DNA from: Fibrobacter succinogenes
GTDB lineage: Bacteria > Fibrobacterota > Fibrobacteria > Fibrobacterales > Fibrobacteraceae
DNA: 44,033 nucleotides
Assembly (NCBI RefSeq): GCF_902779965.1
Contig: NZ_CACZDK010000030.1
Coordinates: forward strand, 1 to 44,033
Reading direction: 5' to 3'
In this document: positions 43,885-44,033 of the stretch, piece after piece
Position numbering within the stretch: the first letter of the stretch is position 1
Layout: every line of letters begins with the position of its first letter
Program-made: the position numbers and the translations under genes
The notes under the pieces: model-generated
What the model saw: the letters and a program-made list of their open reading frames with translations, nothing else
What the model was told of the DNA's origin: nothing
Database searches by the model: none

Positions 43885-43920
43885 AAGCCCCGGTTTAAAA
43901 GCTGGGGTTTCTCGTTTTTC
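43885..43920 (+). terminator. Terminator after the last lipoprotein
   Basis: AAGCCCC (43885-43891) pairs GGGGTTT (43904-43910), followed by CTCGTTTTT. A separate strong hairpin CGCGGG-ATG-CCCGCG lies just upstream (about 43858-43872). Confidence 0.8.
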
Positions 43921-43934
43921 TCGTCATAAAAAAT

Positions 43935-44030
43935 AGTCACAAGCCACCCCTAAGAGGGGTGGCTTGCTTTGCCCCTAGAAGGGGCTGTTACTGCCAGCGC
44001 CTTAATGACGCTGGCTTTCTCTTCGTTCAA
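43935..44030. repeat. Right copy of the terminal inverted repeat
   Basis: Exact reverse complement of 1-96; three unmatched bases follow to the end of the window. It sits 14 bp after the terminator of the last gene, again in the sense direction of the gene before it. Confidence 0.95.
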
Positions 44031-44033
44031 GCC

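Noticed and set aside
1-44033. CRISPR arrays, insertion sequences or phage genes
   Set aside because: No regularly spaced direct repeats and no transposase, integrase or structural phage gene was found on either strand. The end repeats carry no ORF.

Overview
The window looks like a chromosomal contig of a Fibrobacter-type bacterium (Fibrobacterota). This is inferred from gene content and was not tested by any search. The clues are a CE6-type acetyl esterase, exported proteins ending in a 'GVYIVR'-like sorting module, many lipoproteins beginning 'CSDxNPT', and sigma70-like promoters with a TATATTTG -10 region. A 96-bp perfect inverted repeat made of three hairpins sits at both ends (1-96 and 43935-44030), so the contig probably stops inside a dispersed repeat.

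Layout. (1) 104-10295, minus strand: three paralogous large exported proteins of an unrecognised family, interleaved with a HEFAH-motif putative metallopeptidase carrying a beta-helix-like repeat, and a CE6/SGNH acetylesterase. (2) 10558-16512, minus strand: a membrane protein with a pilin-like end, a trifunctional LplT-PlsC-acyl-ACP synthetase fusion (aas), and aminopeptidase P. (3) 16596-20183, plus strand: a lipoprotein, PhoH and the c-di-AMP phosphodiesterase PgpH. (4) 20413-21083: tRNA-Asp, a small DUF3098-like membrane protein, tRNA-Val and a second identical tRNA-Asp. (5) 21222-25951, minus strand: two outer-membrane-like proteins, a lamin-tail-domain protein, an M23 peptidase and a Nif3-like protein. 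(6) 26184-29679, plus strand: metK, a small exported protein and a DUF4832-like protein.

(7) 29754-36957 is an AT-rich accessory stretch. It holds a NERD-nuclease/PH-TM2-OB two-gene operon, a RelB-YafQ toxin-antitoxin pair, a decayed gene remnant, a small ArfA-like basic protein whose stop codon lies beyond an in-frame terminator hairpin, and a run of lipoproteins and a membrane protein. (8) 36968-43831, plus strand: a compact housekeeping run of tilS, ftsH, folP and cdaA, then an FGE/SUMF-domain membrane protein and a small lipoprotein. Both the c-di-AMP cyclase (cdaA) and a c-di-AMP hydrolase (pgpH) are therefore in the window.

The most interesting points are four. The first is the ArfA-like gene at 33030-33257, whose architecture suggests a backup ribosome-rescue factor made from non-stop mRNA. 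The second is tilS, which carries three blocks of intergenic-type palindromic repeat DNA in frame. The third is the unrecognised internally repeated family of three exported paralogs. The fourth is the NERD/PH-TM2-OB operon as a candidate membrane-linked nuclease system.
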